DNA from: Sporosarcina aquimarina
Lineage (GTDB): Bacteria > Bacillota > Bacilli > Bacillales_A > Planococcaceae
Direction: 5' to 3'
Length of the DNA stretch: 64,000 bases
Assembly: GCF_019748715.1 (NCBI RefSeq)
Contig: NZ_JACLBZ010000014.1
Span: 124,001-188,000, forward strand
In this document: positions 55,983-64,000 of the stretch, one piece after another
Numbering within the stretch: the first letter of the stretch is position 1
Layout: every line of letters begins with the position of its first letter
Translations under genes and position numbers: made by a program
Notes under the pieces: generated by a model
What the model saw: only the letters and a program-made list of their open reading frames with translations
Database searches by the model: none
What the model was told of the DNA's origin: nothing

Positions 55983-56399
55983 ATGTCAGGACCCGCTTTA
56001 AGACAGCTGCATTCACATCGAGCAATCCATGAAGGCGGCTTATCAGGTGCCGTGATGAAGACGGAAGATTTGGTGGGTTTTCTAGAGCAAGGTGAGCAGG
56101 AAATGGTCAATCAAGCGTGCGATGATTTAATAGATTACTGGAAAACGAGAGTGATCAGCCATGCAGATGCCGAAGAGGAAGGTTTCTATAAGCAAATTTT
56201 AGCTGAGAATCCAGAGCTCGAACGAGAAATTATCCAATTGACACGTGATCATGATTTGATGCGTTTAGTAGTACAAGATATCGAAGCATTGCGTGAGAAG
56301 GATCCGCAAGTGACACCGGAAATCATGCAGAAGTTTTATGGCTTGATGGTAATCAACGAATTACATAGTCGGGAAGAAGAACGGTTATTATTTCAATGA
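55983..56399 (+). CDS. Hemerythrin-like HHE-domain protein
   Basis: 138 residues, all-helical. Putative di-iron ligands are spread as in hemerythrin-type HHE domains: HSHRAIHEGG, SHADAEEEGFY, TRDHDLMR and INELHSREEERLLF. Members bind oxygen, NO or iron, or sense them. ATG at 55983 is chosen with AAGGAG at 55968-55973; GTG at 55974 abuts the Shine-Dalgarno sequence. recQ begins 34 bases downstream, so they may be co-transcribed. Role unknown. Confidence 0.85.
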   Translation: MSGPALRQLHSHRAIHEGGLSGAVMKTEDLVGFLEQGEQEMVNQACDDLIDYWKTRVISHADAEEEGFYKQILAENPELEREIIQLTRDHDLMRLVVQDIEALREKDPQVTPEIMQKFYGLMVINELHSREEERLLFQ

Positions 56400-56433
56400 A
56401 ACAAAATAGCAATTCGGGAAGGAGGCGGCGATC

Positions 56434-58203
56434 ATTCACGATCCATTAGATATATTAGCTAAGCATTTTGGATATTCAGAGTTCCGGGAAGGCCAACAGC
56501 GGGTCATCGATCAAGTGTTACAGGACGATGATACGCTTTGCGTCATGCCTACAGGCGGCGGAAAGTCCATTTGTTACCAAGTGCCTGCTCTTGCGATGGA
56601 GGGCACAGTGCTCGTCATTTCGCCGCTCATTTCATTGATGAAGGACCAAGTCGATGCACTGCACCAATTAGGTATCCCTGCGGCCTATATAAACAGCACA
56701 TTATCGACAGAAGAGTATTTCGGTACGATGGATAATGCAACAGCAGGCATGTATAAGCTTTTATACGTTGCTCCTGAGCGTTTGGAGTCTGAATCGTTCC
56801 TGAATCAATTGCAGAAAATGAATATTCCGTTGATTGCGATCGATGAAGCGCATTGTATTTCGCAATGGGGACATGATTTTCGTCCAAGCTATCGAAATAT
56901 CCACCGTATTCTAGACTATTTAAACAGGCGGCCGATTATTCTTGCTTTGACTGCAACAGCGACTCCGGAAGTTCAGGATGACATTTGCCAGCAACTCCAC
57001 ATCCCGCCTGTCAGCCGCGTCGTAACAGGATTCGAACGGAGCAACTTAGTGTTTTCAGTAGTCAAAGGACAAAACCGGGATCAATTTGTCAAAGATTATA
57101 CGCAGAAGAACAAAAGTGAATCGGGTATCATCTATGCAGCTACGCGAAAAGCAGTGGAGCAAGTATACTCGACGTTAGAGAAAAATGGTATTGCGGTTGC
57201 AAAATATCATGCAGGCTTGCCGGATCAGGAACGACAGCATCAACAAGATCGTTTCATAATGGAAGAAGCGCGCGTCATGGTGGCGACAAATGCGTTTGGA
57301 ATGGGTATTGATAAGTCCAATATAAGATACGTTATTCATTACCAAATGCCAAAAAACATGGAAAGTTATTATCAAGAAGCCGGAAGAGCAGGCCGGGATG
57401 GGCTCGATAGTGATTGTTACCTCTTATTCTCTTCGCAAGATGTGCAGACGCAGCGTTTCCTGATCGAACAATCACCTGATCCCACACGTGTTTCGAATGA
57501 AATCAAGAAGATGCAGGTGATGGTCGATTATTGCCATACTGAAGGGTGTCTTCAAAAGCATATCATCACATATTTTGGTGAAAACGATGCAGAAGACTGT
57601 AAACGATGCGGAAATTGTACTGATACGCGAGAGCAATTTGATGTCACAGTCGACACGCAAAAAGTTCTCTCTTGCGTGATCCGGATGGGACAGCGATTCG
57701 GAAAAACTATGGTCGCACAAGTATTGACAGGTTCGAAAAATAAAAAACTGATGGAATTTAATTTTGATCAGCTGACGACGTATGGCCTGATGAAAGAACG
57801 AAGTGCCAAAGACGTTGCGGATTTCATTGAGTTTTTGATTTCGGAGAATTATTTGCAAGTGGAAAGTGGTCCTTTTCCGATCATTTTTGTGAGTGAAGAA
57901 GGGAAGGATGTACTTCTCGGGAAAGTGAAAGTGTGGCGTAAAGGCGAGATGGTCACGACCGTTGTGGCTAAAGACGATCCATTATTCAATGAGTTGCGTG
58001 CGCTTCGCCTGAAATTGGCACAGGAAGCAGGAGTACCGCCATTTGTTATTTTCTCGGATAAGACGCTGCGTGATATGGTGGCCAAAATGCCGGCAACCGA
58101 CGATGAATTGCTGACGGTACAAGGTGTCGGTGAAACGAAGTTAGAGCGCTACGGAGACGTGTTCCTTGAAGCCATCCTATCCTTTTCAGCTCAACAAGCA
58201 TAA
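56434..58203 (+). CDS. recQ: ATP-dependent DNA helicase RecQ (non-canonical start)
   Basis: 589 residues: helicase core with Walker A MPTGGGKSICYQ, DEAH box IDEAHCISQWGHDFRPSY, motif VI QEAGRAGRDG, a RecQ zinc-binding/winged-helix region (CKRCGNC) and an HRDC domain at the C-terminus. The family N-terminus DPLDILAKHFGYSEFREGQQRVIDQV is encoded upstream of the first ATG/GTG/TTG (GTG 56515). No canonical start exists between an in-frame TAG at 56407 and 56515. GGAGG (56421-56425) points to ATT at 56434, or ATC at 56431, as the start. Beginning at GTG 56515 would remove the Q-motif region. Confidence 0.9.
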   Translation: MHDPLDILAKHFGYSEFREGQQRVIDQVLQDDDTLCVMPTGGGKSICYQVPALAMEGTVLVISPLISLMKDQVDALHQLGIPAAYINSTLSTEEYFGTMDNATAGMYKLLYVAPERLESESFLNQLQKMNIPLIAIDEAHCISQWGHDFRPSYRNIHRILDYLNRRPIILALTATATPEVQDDICQQLHIPPVSRVVTGFERSNLVFSVVKGQNRDQFVKDYTQKNKSESGIIYAATRKAVEQVYSTLEKNGIAVAKYHAGLPDQERQHQQDRFIMEEARVMVATNAFGMGIDKSNIRYVIHYQMPKNMESYYQEAGRAGRDGLDSDCYLLFSSQDVQTQRFLIEQSPDPTRVSNEIKKMQVMVDYCHTEGCLQKHIITYFGENDAEDCKRCGNCTDTREQFDVTVDTQKVLSCVIRMGQRFGKTMVAQVLTGSKNKKLMEFNFDQLTTYGLMKERSAKDVADFIEFLISENYLQVESGPFPIIFVSEEGKDVLLGKVKVWRKGEMVTTVVAKDDPLFNELRALRLKLAQEAGVPPFVIFSDKTLRDMVAKMPATDDELLTVQGVGETKLERYGDVFLEAILSFSAQQA

Positions 58204-58208
58204 AAAAG

Positions 58209-58248
58209 AGCCGATTCAATCAATTTTTGATTGGATCGGCTTCTTTTA
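58209..58248 (+). terminator. Terminator after recQ
   Basis: AGCCGATTCAATCAA pairs with TTGATTGGATCGGCT, then TCTTTT. Confidence 0.88.
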
Positions 58249-58286
58249 GTTTTGAATTGTGCTTGGGCCAGCAGGATGTAGCTCAT

Positions 58287-58323
58287 GCAGGCGTTGCCAC
58301 AGGACGTGGCGTTCTTAGCCTGC
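58287..58323. repeat. Small double stem-loop in the recQ-yhhQ gap
   Basis: GCAGGC and GCCTGC enclose an inner stem GCCAC/GTGGC. Just before it the text TTTTGAATTGTGCT recurs in similar form (TTTTGAATTGCGCT) near 61077. Possibly a dispersed intergenic repeat; role unknown. Confidence 0.5.
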
Positions 58324-58430
58324 GTACTCCTATTGTTCAGCGAGCATTTGAATACCCGAAGAACAGGAAATAACACCACATTCGTTTCATCTCCTATAGT
58401 GGCGAGAGGTTTCTACTGAATAAAGATAAA

Positions 58431-59096
58431 TTATTGATTTGAAATCACTGCGTCCGAATTAGTTAATGGGCGAGAGTTTTTTTCTTTTCTCGCTTCGATT
58501 CGACGACATATAGCGACCAATAAGTAGACAATCGGTGTATCGACTAAAGCAACAACGAATTTGAAAATATATTGCGTGCCAATCAGTACAAGTAAAGCGC
58601 TAATCGGCATAATACCGTAGAATGCAATCGTGATGAAGATTACGGTGTCGACCAATTGACTAGCCATGGTAGACGCATTATTACGGATCCATAATTTCTT
58701 CTCACCGTGTTTTTCTTTAAGTTTATGGAAAATCGTGACGTCTAGATTTTGACTGACAATATAGGCAGTCAAACTCGCGAGCGTTACACGAAAACCTGCC
58801 GAAAAAATCGTTTGGAAAGCTTCTTGGTCCTGATATACCGGCGCGGCAGGCAAATTGATCGCAAGCCAGATGAACATACTGGATAAAAGCTGGGCAAATA
58901 AACCAGTGAGCACAGTTTGACGCGCGGCTTCCTTACCATATGTTTCTGTTAAGACATCCAAAATAGGATATGTACAAACATAGACAATGGCCGCTGCCGG
59001 CAACACGATCCAGCTTCCGAAACTGACTAATTTGACCGCCAAAATATTTGAAAGAATGAGTAGACCGACAAATGTACCGCTTAAATAGTATCTCAT
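58431..59096 (-). CDS. Queuosine precursor transporter (YhhQ/VUT family)
   Basis: 221 residues, about six membrane helices. The family segment ILDVLTETYGKEAARQTVLTGLFAQLL is present, together with IVSQNLDVTIFHKLKEKHGEKKLWIRNNAST. YhhQ-type proteins import preQ0, preQ1 or queuine. It follows queF by 7 bases in the same riboswitch-controlled transcript, which strongly supports the assignment. Confidence 0.92.
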   Translation of the reverse strand: MRYYLSGTFVGLLILSNILAVKLVSFGSWIVLPAAAIVYVCTYPILDVLTETYGKEAARQTVLTGLFAQLLSSMFIWLAINLPAAPVYQDQEAFQTIFSAGFRVTLASLTAYIVSQNLDVTIFHKLKEKHGEKKLWIRNNASTMASQLVDTVIFITIAFYGIMPISALLVLIGTQYIFKFVVALVDTPIVYLLVAICRRIEARKEKNSRPLTNSDAVISNQ

Positions 59097-59103
59097 CGCT
59101 CAA

Positions 59104-59601
59104 TCACCGATTATCCACTTTCTCAGGATACAAATCGTGTTGGAACAAGCGCTGCTCCGCCATCTGTTCGAACTTTGTGCCGGGCTTGCCGTAATTACAA
59201 TACGGATCGATCGATAAACCACCGCGCGGTGTGAACTTACCCCATACTTCAATATAACGAGGTTCAAGTAAGTTGACCAAATCCATCATGATTGAATTGA
59301 CGCAGTCCTCATGGAAATCACCGTGATTTCGGAAACTGAATAAATAGAGTTTCAGTGACTTACTTTCGACAAGTTTCCGATCGGGAATGAAGCTGATATA
59401 GATTGTCGCAAAATCGGGTTGACCGGTTTGAGGACATAGTGAAGTGAATTCAGGGCAATTAAATTTTACGAAGTAATCACGTCCCTGGTGTAAATTATCG
59501 ATGGATTCCAGTAAATTTGGATTGTAGGAATAATCATAGACCGTATTCTGATTTCCTAGTAATGTTAAGTCATGCAAAGTTGATTCATCTCTTCCTGCCA
59601 T
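59104..59601 (-). CDS. queF: NADPH-dependent 7-cyano-7-deazaguanine reductase
   Basis: 165 residues of the short (unimodular) QueF type. It reduces the nitrile preQ0 to preQ1 in queuosine synthesis. The catalytic cysteine is in [16 protein letters not shown] and the [11 protein letters not shown] motif carries the second conserved region ([24 protein letters not shown]). A strong AGGAGGT lies before the ATG. Controlled by the preQ1 riboswitch upstream. Other queCDE genes are not in the window. Confidence 0.96.
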   Translation of the reverse strand: MAGRDESTLHDLTLLGNQNTVYDYSYNPNLLESIDNLHQGRDYFVKFNCPEFTSLCPQTGQPDFATIYISFIPDRKLVESKSLKLYLFSFRNHGDFHEDCVNSIMMDLVNLLEPRYIEVWGKFTPRGGLSIDPYCNYGKPGTKFEQMAEQRLFQHDLYPEKVDNR

Positions 59602-59607
59602 TTAAAA

Positions 59608-59642
59608 AAACCTCCTGTGTAAGTGGTCAGGGAGGTTCATAG
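59608..59642 (-). promoter_or_regulatory. queF Shine-Dalgarno with complementary leader segment
   Basis: On the minus strand, AACCTCC (59631-59637 on the plus side reads GGAGGTT) can pair with the Shine-Dalgarno GGAGGTT about 20 bases downstream. The same segment contains CTATGAACCTC, an exact 11-base complement of the preQ1 aptamer segment GAGGTTCATAG. A translational layer of control is possible (inference). Confidence 0.55.
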
Positions 59643-59684
59643 ACGAGGTGAATTTACTTATTTATTTCTGCAAAAATGCTGCTA

Positions 59685-59715
59685 AAATAAAAAAAGCCAT
59701 GTCAATGGACATGGC
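59685..59715 (-). terminator. Riboswitch-associated terminator before queF
   Basis: On the minus strand GCCATGTC pairs with GACATGGC (59696-59715), followed by TTTTTTTATTTT. It lies 17 bases after the preQ1 aptamer and is the likely expression platform. Confidence 0.85.
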
Positions 59716-59731
59716 GAAAATTCATCATCCA

Positions 59732-59764
59732 TAGTTTTTTATAGAGGGTCGCTATGAACCTCTC
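59732..59764 (-). promoter_or_regulatory. preQ1 class I riboswitch aptamer
   Basis: On the minus strand the sequence reads AGAGGTTCATAG, then CGACCCTCT, then ATAAAAAACTA. P1 is AGAGG with CCTCT, and the A-rich tail with ACTA forms the pseudoknot with the loop, as in the preQ1-I consensus. Binding preQ1 should end transcription before queF. Confidence 0.92.
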
Positions 59765-59794
59765 CCAGACGGGTTATTCATTTCTATCAAGACA

Positions 59795-60964
59795 TTACTG
59801 GATTGTCGTCGTTTTGTCAACAGGCTGTATATCTTTTCGTAGACCAATAACCGTAAAAACTCCCGCTAGGAACAAAATGCCACTTGCGAGCATAAACGCA
59901 TGCTGAGACCCTAAGTCCAGAATACCGATTGCACTGGATCCTACTACGACTCCAAATGAAAAGAATGCATAGAAAAAGCCATATGCCTTCCCTCTGGTTT
60001 CAGGTTTAGTAGAATCAATCAGCAATGAATTGATGGAAGGGAATAATAAAGCAAAACCCATGCCGTAAACAATCATGGCTGTCAGCATTAGGGACAATTG
60101 ATCCACTTGCGATAAAAACAGCATACTGGCGCTCATTAGAAATAACCCGATCGCCAATGTCAACATCGGTCGCGCAAAGTCAAAAATTCGGTTGACCGGC
60201 AAAAGGAAAATCAGCACGGCAACAAAACCGAAAACGCTTAGCAGCATACCGGTCGTTTTGGCATCATACTGTAGAAACTCAACTTTTAACGGAAGGACCA
60301 ATGCTAAAACGCCTTGAGAGAACATCAAGAAGAAAGCACCGAGAAATGCACGGATAATTCCTGGGTGGCGAAAGAATGCCAATGGCTTCACTGCTTTTTG
60401 TGTTTCCGTTTTCACTTTCCTAACATATGTAAACGAGCGTAAAAATAGGAAAGCTCCTATCGTCAACAGAACCATGAAGGTCCCGTTAATTGCCATGATC
60501 GTCACGACACTTGTATGGACAGAAACGATACCGCTGTAAGCAGGTCCGAAAATGGCTGCCAACCCAACAAAAGCACCTGAAATCGCTGCATTGCGTCCTC
60601 TTTTTGAGCGCTCAGAACCGTTCGCAAGAAAAGTGAATGCTGCCGGAACGATCAAACCTTCTGTCAAACCATGCAGGAAACGGACACCGATCAATGTCGC
60701 GGAGCCTTCAATCAGCGCATAAGAAAATAAAGATAAGGCAGAAGTGAGCAATCCAAACAGCAATATGTAGAATGGACCCTTTCGATCGGTCAAAATCCCC
60801 GAGATAATATTTCCGAAAACATTCGAAAATGAATAGATTCCGACTGACAAACCAACAATAAATGAAGAAGCGCCCAGCGAAGTCGCAAATGGACTAATAA
60901 CAGGGAGCTGTGAAAATAAATCGAAAAACGAGAAGAAGACAATTAAATAAACAAAAAAGCGCAT
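59795..60964 (-). CDS. MFS transporter
   Basis: 389 residues, twelve predicted membrane helices, with the MFS motif GILTDRKGPFYILLFG between TM2 and TM3. It resembles drug or metabolite exporters of the major facilitator superfamily; the substrate cannot be named. No terminator separates it from the queF riboswitch, whose aptamer starts about 30 bases after its stop codon, so read-through into the queF leader is possible. Confidence 0.88.
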   Translation of the reverse strand: MRFFVYLIVFFSFFDLFSQLPVISPFATSLGASSFIVGLSVGIYSFSNVFGNIISGILTDRKGPFYILLFGLLTSALSLFSYALIEGSATLIGVRFLHGLTEGLIVPAAFTFLANGSERSKRGRNAAISGAFVGLAAIFGPAYSGIVSVHTSVVTIMAINGTFMVLLTIGAFLFLRSFTYVRKVKTETQKAVKPLAFFRHPGIIRAFLGAFFLMFSQGVLALVLPLKVEFLQYDAKTTGMLLSVFGFVAVLIFLLPVNRIFDFARPMLTLAIGLFLMSASMLFLSQVDQLSLMLTAMIVYGMGFALLFPSINSLLIDSTKPETRGKAYGFFYAFFSFGVVVGSSAIGILDLGSQHAFMLASGILFLAGVFTVIGLRKDIQPVDKTTTIQ

Positions 60965-61222
60965 TATGAACCCCTACTTTTCAAATAATTCAACTGCCCC
61001 TATTTTACCATGAATCTCTATGAAATGAACGAAACAGCTCAACAATCACTGACGTCTTGGCGTAATTGCATCCAGATTTTGAATTGCGCTAGCACGATCC
61101 CTTTTTCGAAAACTGCGGCTGTCGACATACGCTTATCTTAATTCGGAAAAATATTCGCAATCTATCAACCTTCACGGTAAAATGAGAAAGGTAAAAAAGA
61201 AAGTAGAAGGGGATGTGTATTC

Positions 61223-62209
61223 TTGAATAACAAAATACGAGTAGGAATCGCTGGATACGGAAATCTGGGACGCGGCGTAGAGTCCGCGATTAGTCAAAAT
61301 GAAGATATGACGTTGGTTGGTGTATTTACACGGAGAGAGCCAGTGGACGTGCAATTGCTGTCTGATCAAGTGCCTGTTCATAAATTGGACGAAATTGAAT
61401 CATTCAAAGACGATATCGATGTGCTGATCCTTTGTGGCGGCTCTAAAGACGATTTGCCAGAACAAGGACCTGCATTGGCCAAACACTTCACAACAGTCGA
61501 TAGTTACGACACGCATGCCAAAATTCCAGAATATTTTGCTTCCGTCGATGAAGTCGCACAAGCTGCAGGAACAACGGCCATCATTTCAGTCGGCTGGGAC
61601 CCGGGCTTGTTCTCGATTAACCGTATGATGGGCGAAGCGATTTTGCCAGAAGGCGAAACGTATACGTTCTGGGGCAAGGGGCTTAGTCAAGGACATTCGG
61701 ATGCGGTGAGACGAGTAGACGGAGTCAAAGCAGGCGTTCAATACACATTACCGGCTGAAGACGCAATGAATCGTGTACGCAATGGTGAACTTCCTGAACT
61801 GTCCACAAAAGAAAAACACACACGCGAATGTTATGTGGTCTTAGAAGAGGGGGCTAGCGAAGAACAAGTTCGCGAAACGATCGTCACGATGCCGGATTAC
61901 TTCGCGGACTATAATACAACGGTCAACTTCATTACCGAGGAAGAATTGCGCCGTGATCACGCGAAAATGCCGCACGGCGGATTTGTCATCCGAAGCGGGA
62001 AAACAGGTGAAAGTACAGACCAAGTAATAGAATTTTCCCTGAAATTAGACAGCAACCCTGAATTCACGTCAAGCGTATTAGTAGCCTACGCACGCGCAGC
62101 TCACAAACTACAGCAAAAAGGCGACACAGGCGCGAAAACTGTTTATGACATAGCACCGGGCCTTCTTTCTCCCAAGTCGCCAGCGGAGATTCGTAAGGAA
62201 TTGCTGTAA
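61223..62209 (+). CDS. ddh: meso-diaminopimelate D-dehydrogenase
   Basis: 328 residues. Ddh makes meso-2,6-diaminopimelate in one NADPH-dependent step, supplying lysine and peptidoglycan. Visible: nucleotide motif IRVGIAGYGNLGRGVE, CGGSKDD, SVGWDPGLFSINR, and the GKGLSQGHSDAVRR substrate region. The start is TTG at 61223, with GAAGGGGA 8 bases upstream. The enzyme is sporadic in Bacillales and well known from Lysinibacillus sphaericus, which helps place the organism. Confidence 0.94.
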   Translation: MNNKIRVGIAGYGNLGRGVESAISQNEDMTLVGVFTRREPVDVQLLSDQVPVHKLDEIESFKDDIDVLILCGGSKDDLPEQGPALAKHFTTVDSYDTHAKIPEYFASVDEVAQAAGTTAIISVGWDPGLFSINRMMGEAILPEGETYTFWGKGLSQGHSDAVRRVDGVKAGVQYTLPAEDAMNRVRNGELPELSTKEKHTRECYVVLEEGASEEQVRETIVTMPDYFADYNTTVNFITEEELRRDHAKMPHGGFVIRSGKTGESTDQVIEFSLKLDSNPEFTSSVLVAYARAAHKLQQKGDTGAKTVYDIAPGLLSPKSPAEIRKELL

Positions 62210-62263
62210 ATACACCTATTCAGGACACTTTAGAAATTTAAGAACTAGGAGGAAGAGCCTTTT

Positions 62264-63349
62264 ATGAAACTAGATGAAACGTTAGAAATGATGAAAGACC
62301 TGACGGATGCACGAGGCATTCCAGGAAACGAACGGGAAGCACGGGACGCTATGAAAAAACATATCGAACCGTACGCAGACGAAATCGATCATGACGGACT
62401 TGGATCGCTGATCGCGAGTAAGACAGGTGACGTAAACGGCCCGAAAATCATGATAGCGGGTCACTTAGATGAAGTAGGTTTCATGATTACACGGATTGAC
62501 GACAAAGGTTTCATTTACTTCCAAACAGTAGGTGGCTGGTGGTCACAAGTCATGCTTGCACAACGTGTATCCATCGTAACTCGGTCAGGAGAAACGATCA
62601 CGGGCATCATAGGTTCAAAACCGCCGCACATCCTAACACCGGAAGCACGCAAAAAGCCAGTCGACATTAAAGACATGTTCATTGATGTTGGCGCTGTATC
62701 GAAAGAAGAAGTCCTTTCATGGGGCGTCCTTCCTGGAGATATGGCAGTGCCATACTTCGAATTCACAGTCATGAAAAACGAAAATTTCCTATTGGCAAAA
62801 GCCTGGGACAATCGAATTGGCTGCGCAATCGCGATTGAAGTAATGAAGCGATTAAAAGATGAAAAGCATCCAAACCAAGTCTATGGCGTTGGCGTTATTC
62901 AAGAAGAAGTCGGCTTGCGCGGAGCTAAAACCGCGACCAATAAAATCCAGCCTGACATCGGTTTCGCAGTCGATGTAGGAATTGCTGGTGATACACCTGG
63001 AGTTTCTGATAAGGAAGCTGTTGGAAATATGGGAGAAGGACCTCAAATTCTGTTATATGATGCTTCTATGGTGTCGCATACAGGCTTACGTAATTTTGTC
63101 GTAGAGACAGCAGAGGAAATCGGCGTCCCATACCAATTCGCGACAATGTCGGGCGGCGGAACAGATGCTGGATCCATTCATGTAAGCGGGACTGGAATAC
63201 CGACACTGGCAATCTGTATTCCAACTCGTTATATTCATTCACATGCGGCTATGCTGCATCGAGCAGACTTCGAAAATACAGTAAGACTATTGGTTGAATT
63301 AATGAAGCGCTTGGACTCCGAAACGGTTCAAAAAATCACATTTGAATAA
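62264..63349 (+). CDS. M42-family metallopeptidase (glutamyl aminopeptidase-like)
   Basis: 361 residues of the M42 family, which form large tetrahedral aminopeptidases. Two-metal ligands are visible: AGHLDEVGF (His), WDNRIGCA (Asp), QEEVGLRGA (Glu pair), [10 protein letters not shown] (Asp) and HSHAAMLH (His). It resembles YsdC/YtoP-type proteins of Bacillus. AGGAGGAAG precedes the ATG, 54 bases after ddh; a terminator follows. Confidence 0.93.
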   Translation: MKLDETLEMMKDLTDARGIPGNEREARDAMKKHIEPYADEIDHDGLGSLIASKTGDVNGPKIMIAGHLDEVGFMITRIDDKGFIYFQTVGGWWSQVMLAQRVSIVTRSGETITGIIGSKPPHILTPEARKKPVDIKDMFIDVGAVSKEEVLSWGVLPGDMAVPYFEFTVMKNENFLLAKAWDNRIGCAIAIEVMKRLKDEKHPNQVYGVGVIQEEVGLRGAKTATNKIQPDIGFAVDVGIAGDTPGVSDKEAVGNMGEGPQILLYDASMVSHTGLRNFVVETAEEIGVPYQFATMSGGGTDAGSIHVSGTGIPTLAICIPTRYIHSHAAMLHRADFENTVRLLVELMKRLDSETVQKITFE

Positions 63350-63361
63350 TACTTTCTAGAC

Positions 63362-63396
63362 GACAGCGATGCCTTTTCAGGTATCGCTGTTTTATT
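63362..63396 (+). terminator. Terminator after the M42 peptidase
   Basis: ACAGCGATGCCT pairs with AGGTATCGCTGT (one bulge), then TTTTATTAAT. Confidence 0.82.
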
Positions 63397-63409
63397 AATA
63401 AAAATTCAT

Positions 63410-63438
63410 TTGACTTCATAATTATACATATGTATACT
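63410..63438 (+). promoter_or_regulatory. argF promoter with ArgR/AhrC-like palindrome
   Basis: TTGACT (63410-63415), 17-bp spacer, TATACT (63433-63438). The perfect palindrome TATACATATGTATA (63423-63436) fills the spacer and -10. Arginine-dependent repression is inferred from the gene downstream. Confidence 0.65.
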
Positions 63439-63477
63439 AATGCATAATACTTTAAATGGATGGTAGGGGATCGGAAA

Positions 63478-64000
63478 ATGGCGACTAATAATCAAACAAA
63501 AGCGATGATAGAAAAAGAATCGTTAAAGGGACGCGACTTCTTGACATTATTGGATTATTCCAGTGAAGAAATCGCCTATTTATTGCAACAAGCGTATGAT
63601 ATGAAGCAAGACACATTGGCTGGAACTATGCCTCCTGTCCTGGCAGGCAAGACGCTCGGCATGATTTTCGAAAAACATTCAACACGAACTCGTATTTCAT
63701 TCGAAGTCGGCATGATTCATTTAGGCGGACATGGAATATTCATGAACGCGCGTGATTTGCAAATTGGCCGTGGGGAGTCTGTTTATGATACGGGGCATGT
63801 GCTGTCTGAATTTTTGGACGGCGTTATGATTCGTGCGAAATCCCATAAAATGGTGGAAGAGTTGGCAGAGCATACGTCTGTACCAGTAATCAATGGATTG
63901 ACAGATATATTCCATCCTTGTCAAGCGATGGCGGATTTATTGACAATTAAAGAAGTGAAAGGTGATTTGAAAGGTTTAAAGCTTTCCTACATCGGTGATG
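63478..64000 (+). CDS. argF: Ornithine carbamoyltransferase, N-terminal part
   Basis: The first 174 codons, running off the window end. It converts ornithine and carbamoyl phosphate to citrulline. The carbamoyl phosphate site FEKHSTRTRISFE is intact, followed by GRGESVYDTGHVLSEFLDG and the HPCQAMADL motif. These favour ornithine over aspartate carbamoyltransferase. No strong Shine-Dalgarno precedes the ATG (GGGGATCGGAAAATG). It could be the anabolic argF or a catabolic arcB; the remainder is outside the window. Confidence 0.93.
   Translation, partial: MATNNQTKAMIEKESLKGRDFLTLLDYSSEEIAYLLQQAYDMKQDTLAGTMPPVLAGKTLGMIFEKHSTRTRISFEVGMIHLGGHGIFMNARDLQIGRGESVYDTGHVLSEFLDGVMIRAKSHKMVEELAEHTSVPVINGLTDIFHPCQAMADLLTIKEVKGDLKGLKLSYIGD

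Overview
The window is a chromosomal segment of a low-to-moderate GC, endospore-former-type Firmicute. Gene content and order point to Planococcaceae, close to Sporosarcina or Lysinibacillus; this is inference from gene content, since no marker was searched. The clues are the B. subtilis-like blocks phoPR-polA-mutM-coaE-gapB-nrdR-dnaB-dnaI-thrS and infC-rpmI-rplT-ysdA-ysdB, together with a meso-diaminopimelate dehydrogenase typical of the L. sphaericus branch. Translation signals are strong Shine-Dalgarno sequences with many TTG and GTG starts. No tRNA, rRNA, CRISPR array or prophage is visible.

Layout. 1-12 kb: end of phoP, a short phoR, an hflKC pair, DNA replication and repair genes (polA, mutM), coaE, CcpN-type regulated gapB, nrdR and the primosome genes dnaB-dnaI. 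12-19 kb: thrS behind a Thr T-box, a 388-bp tandem repeat (2.5 copies), then the L20-leader operon infC(AUU start)-rpmI-rplT, DUF1294, ysdB, a dUTPase and an XRE regulator. 19-29 kb: metabolic and accessory genes (an MDR reductase, fhs, a GGDEF cyclase, a frameshifted M3 oligoendopeptidase, ferredoxin-NADP reductase, LURP-one, DUF488, a CurA/YfmJ-type reductase behind a double palindrome). 29.6-35.3 kb: a Fur-box-controlled siderophore uptake operon (AraC regulator, lipoprotein, two permeases, esterase, ATPase) resembling btr-feuABC-ybbA. 35.8-37.8 kb: an Rrf2 regulator followed by a fusion of a thioredoxin-reductase-like flavoprotein with a SAM methyltransferase. 38-44 kb: trhO, a polysaccharide deacetylase, a DUF368 (PopT-type) undecaprenyl-phosphate translocase, katA with a PerR box, and a lipoprotein. 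44.7-50.6 kb: the complete cydABDC operon. 50.8-58.2 kb: a chemoreceptor broken by an in-frame stop, DedA-psd divergent from pssA, a decayed IS200/IS605 element, a hemerythrin-like protein, and recQ without a canonical start codon. 58.4-64 kb: preQ1-riboswitch-controlled queF and queuosine precursor transporter, an MFS exporter, ddh, an M42 aminopeptidase and the start of argF.

The most unusual observations are the flavoprotein-methyltransferase fusion with an internal ribosome-binding site, the 388-bp tandem array, the AUU or AUC start forced on recQ, the extra complementary segment in the queF leader, and three decayed loci (M3 peptidase, chemoreceptor, IS605 remnant). I did not identify a clearly new defence or mobile system. 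The fusion gene with its Rrf2 regulator is the best candidate for something undescribed.
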